The position numbers and the translations under genes are program-made. Source: DT-110 sp030148525 (GTDB lineage: Bacteria; Bacteroidota; Bacteroidia; Chitinophagales; Saprospiraceae). From it: a stretch of 64,000 nt of DNA. The number at the start of each line of letters is the position of its first letter. Within the stretch, counting starts at the first letter, position 1. Where the stretch lies: contig OZ245751.1 in the NCBI GenBank assembly GCA_965227445.1, positions 3,534,001 to 3,598,000 of the forward strand. Direction: 5' to 3'. Below are positions 1-8,780 of this stretch, piece by piece. The notes under the pieces were generated by a model. The model was not told the DNA's origin. It saw only the letters and a program-made list of their open reading frames with translations, and searched no databases.

Positions 1-23
1 CTACCTACTACCAAATACCCAGC

Positions 24-60
24 AAAAAAAACCGGCTGCATTCCAAGGGAAAGCAGCCGG
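24..60 (-). terminator. Rho-independent terminator of rplS
   Basis: On the minus strand an 8-bp GC-rich stem (32-39 with 53-60, CCGGCTGC/GCAGCCGG) encloses a 13-nt loop and is followed by a T run (the A run at 24-31 on plus). It lies 37 bases past the rplS stop codon and should end that transcript. Confidence 0.85.
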
Positions 61-96
61 ACGTGTGTGTTCAGGATAGTGCTGAAAGTCAGCGCG

Positions 97-456
97 TTAG
101 TTGCTAATGCGCTTACGCTCTTTGATCCGGGATTTCTTACCTACCAGATCCCGCAGGTAATACAACTTGGCACGACGTACTTTACCGCGCTTCAGAAGCT
201 TAATTTCCGTGATATTGGGAGAGGTCATAGGAAAGATACGCTCTACACCGATGCCGTTTGATACTTTGCGTACCGTGAACGTGCGGGTAGAACCTTCGCC
301 TTTGATTTGGATAACGTTGCCGCGGAAATCCTGAATCCGCTGCTTGTCACCCTCCACAATTCTATAGCTGACTACAATATTATCGCCGGGACGGAAAGCC
401 GGAAAGTCTTTCTTTTCTGACAGTTGCTCGTGGACAAAATTAATTGCATCCATCAT
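97..456 (-). CDS. rplS: 50S ribosomal protein L19
   Basis: Structural protein of the large ribosomal subunit, located near the interface with the 30S subunit. The 119-residue product has the usual length and recognisable L19 features: FRPGDNIVVSYRIVEG near the N-terminus, FRGNVIQIKGEG, GIGVERIFP and the basic tail RGKVRRAKLYYLRD followed by a lysine/arginine-rich end. Two adjacent Met codons (456 and 453) could start it and the sequence does not decide between them. It is monocistronic here, with a well-placed promoter upstream (496-527) and a strong terminator downstream (24-60). Nothing is odd about the gene itself. Identification is by family sequence and is secure. Confidence 0.97.
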   Translation of the reverse strand: MMDAINFVHEQLSEKKDFPAFRPGDNIVVSYRIVEGDKQRIQDFRGNVIQIKGEGSTRTFTVRKVSNGIGVERIFPMTSPNITEIKLLKRGKVRRAKLYYLRDLVGKKSRIKERKRISN

Positions 457-495
457 TCTATGGTTTAAAATGTGACTCTTCTTTTATTAGCCGTG

Positions 496-527
496 CAAAG
501 GTAAGTCTTTTTCCGTAAAAAACCCAA
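496..527 (-). promoter_or_regulatory. Bacteroidota-type promoter for rplS
   Basis: On the minus strand TACCTTTG (496-503) matches the Bacteroidota -7 consensus TAnnTTTG, and TTG (525-527) stands 21 nt upstream as the -33 element. Transcription would begin near 490, giving a leader of about 35 nt before the rplS start. Confidence 0.6.
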
Positions 528-566
528 AACAGCTTTAAGAAACGTGAGGTCGGGCTGATCTGGTTG

Positions 567-589
567 CTATACCGACAACGAAGTGGTTT
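567..589. repeat. Truncated copy of the 103-bp hairpin element
   Basis: These 23 bases repeat the first 23 or so bases of the element at 632-734 (CTATACCGACAACGAAGTGG...) and then diverge. The piece covers the left terminal motif and half of the first hairpin only. It sits 43 bases before the complete copy, so it looks like the remnant of an earlier copy or of a nested insertion. Confidence 0.6.
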
Positions 590-631
590 AGAGCGTGTTT
601 GGGATTTATCCTTTGGACTGCAAATGTCTAT

Positions 632-734
632 TATACCGACAACGAAGTGGTTTGGGAATCCAAACCACTTCGAGTCGAGTATATACTCGCGTGAAAAGGT
701 TGGGCAAAGCCCAAAACTTTTCGAAAGCGGTATA
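632..734. repeat. 103-bp palindromic element, copy 1
   Basis: A complete copy of an element that recurs with identical length at 15147-15249. It starts TATACCG and ends CGGTATA, forming a 7-bp terminal inverted repeat. Inside are a 13-bp perfect hairpin (CGAAGTGGTTTGG at 643-655 with its complement at 660-672), the 14-nt palindrome CGAGTATATACTCG, and a third imperfect hairpin built on AAAAGGTTGGGC/GCCCAAAACTTTT. Both copies are intergenic. It has no coding capacity; an open frame across it on the minus strand is not conserved in copy 2. It may be a MITE-like element or a mobile structured-RNA unit. Confidence 0.75.
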
Positions 735-766
735 AATAACTGATTTGTCACCACCTCCAGTTAAAA

Positions 767-3022
767 TTAGCGAATCAAGGTCGCGAACTGCTTGTATTCA
801 AAGGGCTCCCCTCGCGGACCATTAAAGGTAACGAGCACCACGTAGACACCGGCCGGTGCGTCCTTTCCGGTATTAAACGCCCGCCCATTCCATCCCGTAA
901 GCGGGTCAGTAGCTTCAAAGACCTTTTGGCCCCAGCGGTTCCAAATGCTCATATTGAAATTTCGGGCACCCTTCATGATCCCCACGCCCAGATACTCATC
1001 GTTGACCGAATCGGCATTCGGGCTAAAGGCATTGGGGAGGAAGAAACGCACTTCAGGACGGACATCGACCAGGCGGGCCAGCGTATCTATACAACCCGAC
1101 GGGTGCGTGACTCGCTGCGTAACCACGTAGCGTCCCGTATCGGGAAAGGCGAAGGTCGGACTGCGCTCCCGGGAGGTACCAGCACCGCCAAAGTCCCAAT
1201 ACCAACTGTTGGCATCCTCCGATTCATCGAAGAAGGACACCCGTGAATCCAGATTGGTCGGTACGTCCGGCGAAAAACTAAATCCGGCCATGGGCGAAGG
1301 AGATACCCGGATCAGATCCGGGAAGGTAGTATCCGTTTTGCAGCCGATGGGAGAAGTAATGGCCACATCGACCGTAAATAAGCCAGGATCGGGGTAGGTA
1401 TAAGTGGGACTGATGGCCGAACTGGTGCCCCCGTCGCCAAAGTCCCATCGAATATCGTAGGTGGAATCGATGGGGAAAGACAAGTTGTCAAAAAACACCC
1501 CCAACGGCTGACAGCCAGCAAAGGAACTGGGTGCAATAACGATGAGGTTGGGCACCGGAAAGTAAGCAACCTCCTGAATAGATGTCGCTTCGCATTGATT
1601 GGTATCGCGAACTGTCAGGGAAACGGGGATGTCTCCCGGACTTCGGTAGAGGTGCTCCGGGTTTTGCTGCTTGGAGGAGTCGCCGTCCCCGAATTCCCAG
1701 GTCCATTCGTTGATAAACCTGCTGCCGCTTTCCGATAGATCGGTAAATACTACGGGGTTGGCCTGGCAGGTATCGTATTCGTATGCAAAGTCAGCCGTAA
1801 TGTCCGGGTAAATATTGACGGTGATCAGGGCCGTGTCGCCGCATTCGGTATCGGGATTGAGGATGAGAGTTCCCTCGTATTCGCCGATGCCGGGGAAAGA
1901 CAAGGTAGGCTCCCATTCCCGGGACGTAACCGTTTCACTACCGATGTCAAAGGACCATTCGTATTCGCGGATGAAGCGTTCCTGGTAACTTTCATTGACG
2001 AAGGAAATATCGGTTACCCCGCAGGAATTAACCTGGTATTCCTGATCACTGATTTGAACATCTTCCTGAATATCAGCCACCACCTGGGGGTCACAACTGG
2101 CTACGTTGAACTGGAAGTCGCGGTAAGTACGGCTCATAAGCACGCCATTCCGGAATTCACTCACACAAACCCCGACCACAAATTGGCCCTGGACCGTAGG
2201 AGTACCCGTGATCATACCGGTATTCGGATTAATTTCGACGGTCGGTCGTCCGGCTAGCGGTTTATCGAACGTATAAGCGGGTGCCCGGAAGGTGACTTCC
2301 CGATACGGCGGCGGACAACCGGGCTGAGGGGCTGCTCCCTGGCAGGTGTTGACAATATCGTCTCTTGTTCCGAACGCACCACCACCACCGCCATCAAGGG
2401 GGGCACAAAATTCGTACACCAGCTGGTCTCCATCTGAATCAATCGCTCCGTGGTCAAACATCAGGGGTTCATCCGCACAGATAATGGTGGGCGGAAACTG
2501 CTTAAAACGGGGGCTTGAGTTACACACGGCCTGAGCTTCGGGCGTGAGCTCTACGGTATAGGTCGATCCCTGATCTCGGGGATTGATAAGGTTACTGATG
2601 GTCACGTTGCGGCAGCACCGCTGGTAGGTAATGTGGTATGATTGCTCACTGACCGGTAGTTCTGCTTCCCAAACGTAGGTCCCCTCCTCCACCCGCACAT
2701 CGGGTGGTATCAAACAAGGGTAGTCCGGTTTCTCCACTTGCACGATAGGTAATTGCAGACGGGCGCGTACCACCGCGTAGGCCGAGGCCTGGGTTAATCC
2801 CGAGCACCCGGAAGGCGGGCAACGATAGATACCGATAACGACTTCCTGGTCCAGTTCAGCACCGCCAACGGTATTTCCGTCGCGGTAAACTTTCATGGTG
2901 AACCGATACCGGCCATTCCCCAGGCATTCGTAGGTAATACCACCCCCGACGATGTGGAGGGCCAGCAGATCCGAGAAGGGCAGGAACAAACAAAACAGTA
3001 CGGGTAGTAGTCGCTTGAACAT
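767..3022 (-). CDS. Secreted PKD-repeat protein with CHU_C (T9SS type B) domain
   Basis: Predicted cell-surface or secreted adhesin-like protein of 751 residues. A signal peptide (about residues 1-21, LLPVLFCLFLPFSDLLA) is followed by an N-terminal region of about 300 residues with paired cysteines (YQRCCRN) and a DSDGDQLVYEFC segment. Three PKD-like beta-sandwich modules follow (WTWEFGDGDSS, IRWDFGDGGTSS, WYWDFGGAGTS). The last 85 or so residues (FFLPNAFSPNADSVNDEY...NRWGQKVF...) form the gliding-motility-associated CHU_C domain that directs export by the type IX system. The adjacent gene at 3065-5317 encodes a paralogue of nearly equal length in the same order, 42 bases upstream, so the two probably form an operon that arose by tandem duplication. 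The ligand is unknown. Confidence 0.88.
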   Translation of the reverse strand: MFKRLLPVLFCLFLPFSDLLALHIVGGGITYECLGNGRYRFTMKVYRDGNTVGGAELDQEVVIGIYRCPPSGCSGLTQASAYAVVRARLQLPIVQVEKPDYPCLIPPDVRVEEGTYVWEAELPVSEQSYHITYQRCCRNVTISNLINPRDQGSTYTVELTPEAQAVCNSSPRFKQFPPTIICADEPLMFDHGAIDSDGDQLVYEFCAPLDGGGGGAFGTRDDIVNTCQGAAPQPGCPPPYREVTFRAPAYTFDKPLAGRPTVEINPNTGMITGTPTVQGQFVVGVCVSEFRNGVLMSRTYRDFQFNVASCDPQVVADIQEDVQISDQEYQVNSCGVTDISFVNESYQERFIREYEWSFDIGSETVTSREWEPTLSFPGIGEYEGTLILNPDTECGDTALITVNIYPDITADFAYEYDTCQANPVVFTDLSESGSRFINEWTWEFGDGDSSKQQNPEHLYRSPGDIPVSLTVRDTNQCEATSIQEVAYFPVPNLIVIAPSSFAGCQPLGVFFDNLSFPIDSTYDIRWDFGDGGTSSAISPTYTYPDPGLFTVDVAITSPIGCKTDTTFPDLIRVSPSPMAGFSFSPDVPTNLDSRVSFFDESEDANSWYWDFGGAGTSRERSPTFAFPDTGRYVVTQRVTHPSGCIDTLARLVDVRPEVRFFLPNAFSPNADSVNDEYLGVGIMKGARNFNMSIWNRWGQKVFEATDPLTGWNGRAFNTGKDAPAGVYVVLVTFNGPRGEPFEYKQFATLIR

Positions 3023-3064
3023 AAGTATTGTGGGTATTCTTTTGCCGAAAGGCTATAAAGCAGC

Positions 3065-5317
3065 CTATCTGACCAAATTTACGAGACCTTTCTTTTGAAT
3101 GCGATCCCCTTCGGGACCTAAAAAAGTCATGTAATAGACATAAGCACCTTGCGGTAGGGGTTCACCGGTACTCAGATGGGTACCATCCCATCCCTGATCG
3201 GGATCCCGGGTGAAAAAGATACGATCCCCCCAGCGGGTAAACACAGCAAATTCAAACTCTTGTAGTCCACCGCCTGGACCATATCCCCGAAAGACATCAT
3301 TGCGTCCGTCGTTATTGGGCGAAAAGGCATTGGGCACATAATACGCAACCACGGGCAAAATACTGAGGATCTGGCTCACCGAATCCGTACAGCCGTTGCT
3401 GCTACCCACCGTCAGCACGATCCGGAAACTACCTGAATCGGGAAAGGTGAAAGAGGGGGCTTCCTCCATGGAAGTGCCCAGACCACCAAAATCCCAGGCG
3501 TAAGTATCGCCTCCTTCACTGGTATTGGTAAAATCCACGGTATTATTCAGCGTGGTGGGCGGGTCCGGGCTATACGTAAAGCCTGCCGTCGGAGCTTCAC
3601 GCACCGTAATGGGATTTGCCAGTGTGGCAGAGAGCTGACAGCCATTGGGAGCACTTACCTGTAGGGAAGGGGTGTACGTGCCGGGCTCATAGGTATAGAC
3701 CGGACCAGGATCAGCACTGGTGGTGCCATCTCCCAGATCCCAAGAAATCGTATAGGCATCCGTTAAAGCGGGCAGATCAGACGACAAGGCGATCTCCTCC
3801 GGCAGGCAAACATCCGCAGATGATACCGAAATGGTGGTCGTTGCCGGCAGAGGATAGTAGTCGATAGTCTGGCTCGTGGAATCCACGCATCCATTGTCAT
3901 CCGATATTACCAAAGAAACCTGGCGCGTGCCCGCAGTAGCGTAGGTATGCGTAGGTTCGATTTGGGAACTGGTAGAACCGTCACCGAAATCCCAGGCGTA
4001 GGTAGGATTAGTCCCCACTTGTGATTGATTCGTGAAGGCAATGGCGGTTTCATCACATCCGGGGTCATCGAAAGAAAAAGCAGCTGCCAGGCCCGACAGC
4101 ACATTCACCGATACCTGGGCCGAGTCCATACAACCAGTGGTTGTTGAAACGAGCAACTGCCCTGTATAGGTACCGGCATCGGGAAAACTGACTACCGGGC
4201 TCCATTCTTCGTACGTTTCCGTGGTACCATTAACCTCAAATTCCCAACGGAAGGATTCGACATTTTCCTGTCCCTGGCTCTGATTATCGATGGTAATGTT
4301 GCCGGCACTACAGCTATTTAGCACGAAGGTGCCATCCGGTGCTACCTCATCACTGGAAATATCAATGGTGATCGGACGCTCACAATCGGTCACCAGAAAC
4401 TGAAAGTCACGTCGCACTTCCGACAGCAATACATCATTCGCATCGTATTCTGCAACACAGACCGTGACCACGAATTGACCGCTTTGCATGGGTACTCCGG
4501 TGATCAGGCCCGTATTTTGATCGATTTGAAAGTTGGAGTTTTGTCCCAGAGGATTATCGGCTGAGTAGGTGGGTTGTACGAAAGACACTTCTTCAAAGGG
4601 AGGCGGATTATCAGGGTCCGGAGCAATTCCGTCTTCGGCAGCCGGGGTTTGATTATTGGCACCACCGCCCAGGAAAGGGCTGCAAAAGCTATACTCCAGA
4701 CGGTGACCGTCGGGATCAGTAGCCGAATGGTCGAAGGCGAACTCTTCGCCGGCACAGATGATAAAGGGAGGGAACTCATTAAATACCGGACTGTTGTTGC
4801 TCGCCTGTTGTGCTTCGGGGGTAATATCAATGGTATAGGTGGCCCCGGAGATACCAGGATCATTAATATTGGTCAGGGCTTCATTGCGACAACAACGCTG
4901 GTACACGATGTGGTAGGGTTCATCGGAAACGGGAAGTTCAATTTCGATAAAGGTATACAGGCCTTCTTCCACACATACATCGGGCGGCACCAGCACGCAT
5001 TCGTTTCCGGGGTTGGGATCTACGCTAGTGACAACGGGAGCTTCCAGGTATTGTGTGCGCACAAACTCGCTACCGCGGTAAATACTGACCGAGGCAGTAG
5101 TGGTCGACCCCGGTGATGAGTCAAAAACATCCCCGGAGCCCAGGCAATCCCGGTAGATCTTCATGTAGACCTGATAGCGCTTGACCGTTGGATCACCGTC
5201 GACCGGACCGAGGCATTCGTAGTAAATCTCCCCGCCAATTATGTGCTTGGCAAGGACCGGAGCACTCAAAAATGTGAGTATAAGGGTCGTAGTTAGAGCG
5301 ATTCGGAGTTCCTTCAC
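3065..5317 (-). CDS. Secreted PKD-repeat protein with CHU_C domain, paralogue
   Basis: Surface protein paralogous to the product of 767-3022. I place the start at the GTG at 5317, because this gives a clean signal peptide (VKELRIALTTTLILTFLSAP, cut before KHIIGGEIYYECLG) and 750 residues against 751 in the paralogue. An open frame continues to 5494 but would run into the divergent gene starting at 5450. The architecture matches the neighbour: an N-terminal cysteine-containing domain with YQRCCRN, three PKD modules (YAWDFGDGSTSS, ISWDLGDGTTSA, YAWDFGGLGTS) and a C-terminal CHU_C sorting domain (YYVPNAFSPNNDGRNDVF). It is probably exported by T9SS and is first in a two-gene operon. The function beyond adhesion or surface display is not visible. 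Confidence 0.85.
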   Translation of the reverse strand: MKELRIALTTTLILTFLSAPVLAKHIIGGEIYYECLGPVDGDPTVKRYQVYMKIYRDCLGSGDVFDSSPGSTTTASVSIYRGSEFVRTQYLEAPVVTSVDPNPGNECVLVPPDVCVEEGLYTFIEIELPVSDEPYHIVYQRCCRNEALTNINDPGISGATYTIDITPEAQQASNNSPVFNEFPPFIICAGEEFAFDHSATDPDGHRLEYSFCSPFLGGGANNQTPAAEDGIAPDPDNPPPFEEVSFVQPTYSADNPLGQNSNFQIDQNTGLITGVPMQSGQFVVTVCVAEYDANDVLLSEVRRDFQFLVTDCERPITIDISSDEVAPDGTFVLNSCSAGNITIDNQSQGQENVESFRWEFEVNGTTETYEEWSPVVSFPDAGTYTGQLLVSTTTGCMDSAQVSVNVLSGLAAAFSFDDPGCDETAIAFTNQSQVGTNPTYAWDFGDGSTSSQIEPTHTYATAGTRQVSLVISDDNGCVDSTSQTIDYYPLPATTTISVSSADVCLPEEIALSSDLPALTDAYTISWDLGDGTTSADPGPVYTYEPGTYTPSLQVSAPNGCQLSATLANPITVREAPTAGFTYSPDPPTTLNNTVDFTNTSEGGDTYAWDFGGLGTSMEEAPSFTFPDSGSFRIVLTVGSSNGCTDSVSQILSILPVVAYYVPNAFSPNNDGRNDVFRGYGPGGGLQEFEFAVFTRWGDRIFFTRDPDQGWDGTHLSTGEPLPQGAYVYYMTFLGPEGDRIQKKGLVNLVR

Positions 5318-5449
5318 AAGATTTTTTTTAGAAAAAACGAAAAAAAATGGGATTTCCGTACAGCGAATCCGTCTAATAAGGAATCTATCTACCAGCATAC
5401 AACCACATAAGTGTACATGCTGTTTGTTCACGACAACATACTGCATACT

Positions 5450-6043
5450 ATGACAACCTCGTTCTCGAACACCCCATACCTGTCGGATAACCATCCCCAG
5501 GAGATTGCCGTCAAAGCTCTATTGGCGGAAAAAATGGTCTTATTGGCCACTGATACTGTCTGGAGTTTGACGGGCATGCTTCACAGCCCGGAAGCCGTTG
5601 ACCGCATCCAACGCATTAGCCGGAATGATCTAATGCCGGAATTGCTATTTGCTTCCGTCGATCAACTGAAGGAATATGTACCACGCCTGCATCCTCGTCT
5701 GGAAACGCTACTAATGGTGCACCAAAGGCCGTTGACCCTACTGGTGGATGGTTTCTGGAATATCCCGGAATACGCCTACCCGGGGCGTACCCAGATTGCT
5801 GTGCGGGTGGTTCAAGACGAGTATCTAAAGGACCTGATCGAAGAAGTAGACTCCCCTCTTTTTACTACTCCTGCTTATACCGCCGAAGGCGCTGTCGCCG
5901 GTCATTTCGGACAAGTGAGCTCCGATATATTAACTCAGGTTGACTTCGTCGACAAGCACCGCCAGATGGAGACTAATACGGGTACCTTATCTGTTATGGC
6001 TACCATGGGCGATAAGGGCGAATTAGATTTCCTGCGCTCCTGA
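5450..6043 (+). CDS. YrdC/Sua5-like protein with degenerate active site
   Basis: About 197 residues resembling the Sua5/YciO/YrdC fold: KMVLLATDTVWSLTG corresponds to the family's TDTVYGL strand, QRPLTLLVDG to the GPxT strand, and TQIAVRVVQDEYL to the vRxP segment. True YrdC enzymes make threonylcarbamoyl-AMP for tRNA t6A. Here the KxR signature is replaced (RISRNDLMP) and the S-x-SAN-SG signature reads TTPAYTAEG, so catalysis is doubtful. I chose ATG 5450; an in-frame ATG at 5411 would add 13 residues with no family match. The gene is divergent from the PKD operon and convergent with the peptidase gene, 4 bases from its end. It is likely a paralogue of unknown role rather than the housekeeping Sua5. 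Confidence 0.7.
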   Translation: MTTSFSNTPYLSDNHPQEIAVKALLAEKMVLLATDTVWSLTGMLHSPEAVDRIQRISRNDLMPELLFASVDQLKEYVPRLHPRLETLLMVHQRPLTLLVDGFWNIPEYAYPGRTQIAVRVVQDEYLKDLIEEVDSPLFTTPAYTAEGAVAGHFGQVSSDILTQVDFVDKHRQMETNTGTLSVMATMGDKGELDFLRS

Positions 6044-6047
6044 GAAT

Positions 6048-7709
6048 TTAGCGCTTGTCGAATAGTGCTTGCTCTTTAATCGGGTTAGGTTTGCTGAGCG
6101 CTTCCAATGCTTTAGAAATCATTGGATCCGAGGTATGAATAACGGCGTAGTATCCCTCCTCTTCGAAGAGGTAACGTCCGATTCGGGCTTTGAGGTAGCG
6201 CTTGAGGTCAGACCGATAGGCTGAAGCTTCAGCTGCAAGATCTTCATCTTTTTCGCCAACGAAGGCCACAAAATCCTGGAATACGTCTTCCGAGATCCGA
6301 TAGGAATCGCGGAAAGTCTGCAGGGTCCATTCCTGCAGGCCCGGATTATCTTTTTCCAGGAACCGATAAATGAAATTGGGGACCATAGCCCGCAGACCGG
6401 CAAATGTCTCGGTCATCAGGGACGTGTCCAATGGCACGAAAATATCCGGAATAATTCCACCCCCTCCGTACACAATACGTCCGTTATTGGTGTAAAAGCG
6501 CGTAGAGTCATCAACTGGTATTTTATTTTCGGCGAAGAGCTCTCCGTTTTCGTATCGCTCCTGAAAGTCATTGCGGTAAGCATCCAGGTCGTCGTATGAC
6601 TTTTGGATGGAACGGCCACTCGGCGTATAGTAACGGGCCACGGTTAGCCGCAAGGCCGAGCCATCACTTAATCGGTATTGTTCCTGCACCAGGCCCTTAC
6701 CGAAAGAGCGTCGCCCGATGATTAACCCACGGTCCTGATCCTGAATGGCTCCCGCCAGAATTTCGGAGGCCGAGGCGCTGCCTTCATCAATCAGAACCAC
6801 CACATCATCAATATTGAAAAACGAACGACCGGTGCTCTCGTAATCAGACCGGCTGACTGCCCGGCCTTCGGTATAGACGAGTAATTCACCGTCGCGGGGA
6901 AACAATTGACTCAGAATATTAGTAGCTTTCTGAAGATATCCACCGGGATTGTGCCGCAGATCGATAACCAGGTCTTCCATGCCCTCTTCGTCGACCAATT
7001 GTTCCATTGCTTCCAAAAACTCTTTGTCGGTGGTCGCCGAAAAACGGCTGATCTTAATGTACCCTGTGCGTTCGCTCAGCATATAAGATGCATCAACACT
7101 CTGCAGGGGAATTTCATCGCGGGTAATTGTAAAACGACGTATCGATTTCTGAGTTCCACGAAGCACGCCAATGGTCACATCCGTACCCTTTTCTCCTTTC
7201 AACAAGTTTATCACATCCTGATTATCGAGGTTTTTTCCGGCAATGATGGAGTCTTCGACCTGAACGATTTTATCGCCGGCCATCACGCCTACAGTTTCGG
7301 CGGGGCCTCCCGCAATGGGTGCAACCACGACAACGGTATCGTCGACCATCATGAACTCCACGCCGATACCCTCGAAGTTGCCTTCCAGTTGTTCGGTAAC
7401 CTGCCGCAGCTCTTCCTGGGAAATATAGGAGGAATGGGGGTCGAGTTGGTCCAGGATGTTTTTAATGGCCTCATCGACTAATTTGTCCCGGTCCACCGAA
7501 TCGACGTATTTAGCTTCGATATAGCGAAGCATCTCTTCGATCTTGGTCTGGCCGGTATATTTTTCTTTTGGCGACGTTCCGGTATCAAATAACACTGCCG
7601 ACTGTCCGGTGGAGAGTGTCATTCCGAGGAGAATTCCAATAATAAGCACTACCGCAAAAAGCAGGGGTAGTAAAACGGTAAATCGATTATTCGGTCTTTG
7701 TCCAGGCAT
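6048..7709 (-). CDS. S41 family C-terminal processing peptidase
   Basis: Membrane-anchored periplasmic serine protease of the Prc/CtpA type, which trims or degrades envelope proteins from their C-termini. The 553-residue product has one N-terminal membrane helix (about 11-32), a PDZ domain (about 105-185, NFEGIGVEFM...AGDKIVQVED) and an S41 catalytic domain. The catalytic Ser-Lys dyad is visible as Ser313 in GSASASEI and Lys338 in SFGKGLVQ, with the 25-residue spacing known for the family. The C-terminal 180 residues form the extra helical region common in Bacteroidota homologues. It is convergent with the YrdC-like gene. Substrates are unknown. The family call is firm; a specific symbol is not justified. 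Confidence 0.93.
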   Translation of the reverse strand: MPGQRPNNRFTVLLPLLFAVVLIIGILLGMTLSTGQSAVLFDTGTSPKEKYTGQTKIEEMLRYIEAKYVDSVDRDKLVDEAIKNILDQLDPHSSYISQEELRQVTEQLEGNFEGIGVEFMMVDDTVVVVAPIAGGPAETVGVMAGDKIVQVEDSIIAGKNLDNQDVINLLKGEKGTDVTIGVLRGTQKSIRRFTITRDEIPLQSVDASYMLSERTGYIKISRFSATTDKEFLEAMEQLVDEEGMEDLVIDLRHNPGGYLQKATNILSQLFPRDGELLVYTEGRAVSRSDYESTGRSFFNIDDVVVLIDEGSASASEILAGAIQDQDRGLIIGRRSFGKGLVQEQYRLSDGSALRLTVARYYTPSGRSIQKSYDDLDAYRNDFQERYENGELFAENKIPVDDSTRFYTNNGRIVYGGGGIIPDIFVPLDTSLMTETFAGLRAMVPNFIYRFLEKDNPGLQEWTLQTFRDSYRISEDVFQDFVAFVGEKDEDLAAEASAYRSDLKRYLKARIGRYLFEEEGYYAVIHTSDPMISKALEALSKPNPIKEQALFDKR

Positions 7710-8041
7710 CGCTTTCTTTGATCAACTTCTATTCCGATAGCAGCGCAGATTAGTTTTGCGTTGCGATTTAGTCGGGTTAATACCTACTCTGGCTGGCCCC
7801 GGTGTTTCGTCCGCACTTTGTACGGACTTTCCAGACAAACTGAAGTGCTTCAGGCTTGTCCCTTCACCCGATTGCACGTGGCCCATATACGCCCGGCAGG
7901 AGATACCAGTATTACAAACATACGCAATTTAATGTTGCAAATGCATCGCCTTATTTGTCATAGCCGAATACAGCCTAAGTGCATTTTCACCCAATTTATT
8001 GAGGCTTTCGCCAAAAAAAAGCGCTTCTATTGAAAAAATAA
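7710..8041. other. Intergenic region between divergent peptidase and Lrp genes
   Basis: This gap separates two divergent genes. A small plus-strand open frame (7761-8033) has no family resemblance and its composition suggests chance. CAAACATA at 7915-7922 is a minus-strand -7 match (TATGTTTG) that could serve the peptidase gene with a 200-nt leader, but no TTG stands at the right distance. I see no RNA gene or repeat here. Confidence 0.5.
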
Positions 8042-8049
8042 TAGATTTG
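8042..8049 (+). promoter_or_regulatory. -7 promoter element upstream of the Lrp-type gene
   Basis: TAGATTTG matches TAnnTTTG and lies 37 bases before the start codon. No well-spaced TTG is visible upstream, so the -33 element is weak or absent. Confidence 0.45.
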
Positions 8050-8086
8050 CACCGTATTTTTTTCTGTTCCTAATAATTCCTATCCA

Positions 8087-8563
8087 ATGAGTAAAACAGC
8101 CGATATAGACCATCTTGACCGTCAGATCCTGGCATTGCTCATGCGCAATGCCAAAATGCCATACACCGAAATTGCCAAAAAGCTATTTGTATCGGGCGGG
8201 ACCATCCACGTGCGCATGAAAAAGATGGAAGAAGCTGGTATCGTTCGCGGTACGTATCTGGCCGTTGACCACCATAAGCTCGGCTATGATATCTCCGCTT
8301 TCCTGGGCATTTACCTCGACAAAAGTTCCCTATACCACCAGGTTGCCGATTCACTGGAACAAATACCGGAAATCGTCGATGCGCATTACACCACCGGACT
8401 GTACAACATCTTTGCCCGCATCGTATGCCGTGACACCAATCACCTGCGCAGTGTGCTCCACGATAAGATCCAGAATATTGCCGGCATCCAACGCACCGAG
8501 ACCTTCATCTCCCTGGAAGAAAGCATCCACCGCCCCCTGGATATTGTGGAAGACGAAGATTAA
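8087..8563 (+). CDS. Lrp/AsnC family transcriptional regulator
   Basis: DNA-binding regulator of the feast/famine family, 158 residues, the usual length. An N-terminal winged helix-turn-helix (residues about 8-60, LDRQILALLMRNAKMPYTEIAKKLFVS and GGTIHVRMKKMEEAGIV) is followed by a RAM ligand-binding and oligomerisation domain (about 70-150, FLGIYLDKSSLYHQVADSL, IVDAHYTTGLYNIFARIVC). Members usually sense amino acids and bind as octamers or wrapped arrays. It stands alone, so its targets cannot be inferred. It probably regulates itself from the promoter at 8042. Confidence 0.93.
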   Translation: MSKTADIDHLDRQILALLMRNAKMPYTEIAKKLFVSGGTIHVRMKKMEEAGIVRGTYLAVDHHKLGYDISAFLGIYLDKSSLYHQVADSLEQIPEIVDAHYTTGLYNIFARIVCRDTNHLRSVLHDKIQNIAGIQRTETFISLEESIHRPLDIVEDED

Positions 8564-8725
8564 CGGTATACGGAAACGCTGCACGGGAAACAGTTTGAAC
8601 GTCCTTCAGACTGCAAAACGCGATACGCCCTGTTTCCTTGTGCGAGTGATCCCCAACCTTCCCTACCCGTCGAAACCCGCATTGCCCGCTGAAGCTTTGC
8701 GAAGATGGAACAGGGTGTAGGATAG

Positions 8726-8780
8726 AAACCCCAAACCCCAAACCCCAAACCTCAAACCTCAAACCTCAAACCTCAAACCT
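8726..8780. repeat. Heptamer tandem repeat AAACCCC/AAACCTC
   Basis: About 7.9 copies of a 7-base unit, three AAACCCC followed by AAACCTC units, without interruption. On the minus strand this is GTTTGAG/GTTTGGG directly behind the stop codon of the GAPDH gene; the last bases overlap the stop (8779-8781). It is one of four such tracts sitting at gene ends in this window. Confidence 0.9.

Noticed and set aside
458..754. 98-codon frame upstream of rplS
   Set aside because: It runs through the 103-bp hairpin element and the rplS promoter, and is not conserved in the second copy of the element.
7761..8033. 90-codon plus-strand frame between the peptidase and Lrp genes
   Set aside because: It shows no family resemblance and ends in a lysine run next to the Lrp promoter; probably chance.
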